Origin: Bacillota bacterium
Lineage (GTDB): Bacteria; Bacillota; Clostridia; Lachnospirales; Lachnospiraceae
DNA: 7,406 bases
Direction of reading: 5' to 3'
NCBI GenBank assembly: GCA_023420935.1
Contig: JAEZUR010000066.1
Span: forward strand, 1-7,406
This document shows, piece after piece, positions 7,405 through 7,406 of the stretch. The translations under genes were made by a program, and so were the position numbers. The notes under the pieces were generated by a model. That model saw only the letters and a list, made by a program, of their open reading frames with translations. It did no database searches and was not told where the DNA came from. Within the stretch, counting starts at the first letter, position 1. Each line of letters begins with the position of its first letter.

Positions 7405-7406
7405 TT

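Noticed and set aside
1..7406. Defence system, CRISPR array, mobile element or phage genes
   Set aside because: SbcC can resemble defence-related SMC ATPases, but the zinc hook, the paired SbcD with all motifs and the gene order make it ordinary SbcCD; no repeats, integrases or transposases were seen.

Overview
The window is an AT-rich, tightly packed stretch of bacterial chromosome. It holds one partial gene on the + strand, then five genes on the - strand that look like one transcription unit. Strong AGGAGG-type ribosome binding sites, AT-rich codon use, a clostridial-style SbcCD pair, a YtvI-type membrane protein and the [FeFe]-hydrogenase maturase HydE together suggest an anaerobic Firmicute of the class Clostridia, possibly a Lachnospiraceae-like clostridium. 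The species is inferred from gene content only.

Layout from left to right: (1) 2-556, +, the C-terminal part of a diacylglycerol/lipid kinase (DagK/YegS/BmrU family), cut by the left edge. (2) 551-3673, -, sbcC. (3) 3670-4815, -, sbcD. (4) 4837-5958, -, an AI-2E/UPF0118 family membrane protein of YtvI type. (5) 5971-7002, -, hydE, a radical SAM enzyme. (6) 7018-7404, -, the C-terminal part of a HisC-like PLP aminotransferase, cut by the right edge. No stretch longer than 21 bases lies between genes, and I see no RNA gene, CRISPR array, insertion sequence or attachment site.

The five - strand genes read aminotransferase > hydE > ytvI > sbcD > sbcC, with gaps of 15, 12 and 21 bases and then a 4-base GTGA overlap. 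No internal terminator is visible, so co-transcription is likely. SbcC and SbcD form one ATP-dependent nuclease complex. The other genes have no obvious shared pathway with it, so this is best read as a housekeeping operon of mixed functions. sbcC and the lipid kinase converge, and their stop codons sit directly back to back.

Ribosome binding sites move two starts inward from the longest possible reading: sbcD to the ATG at 4815 and hydE to the ATG at 7002. I do not see a previously undescribed system. The points most worth a second look are hydE inside a DNA-repair operon, the stop-to-stop convergent overlap, and a weak antisense terminator candidate at the left edge.
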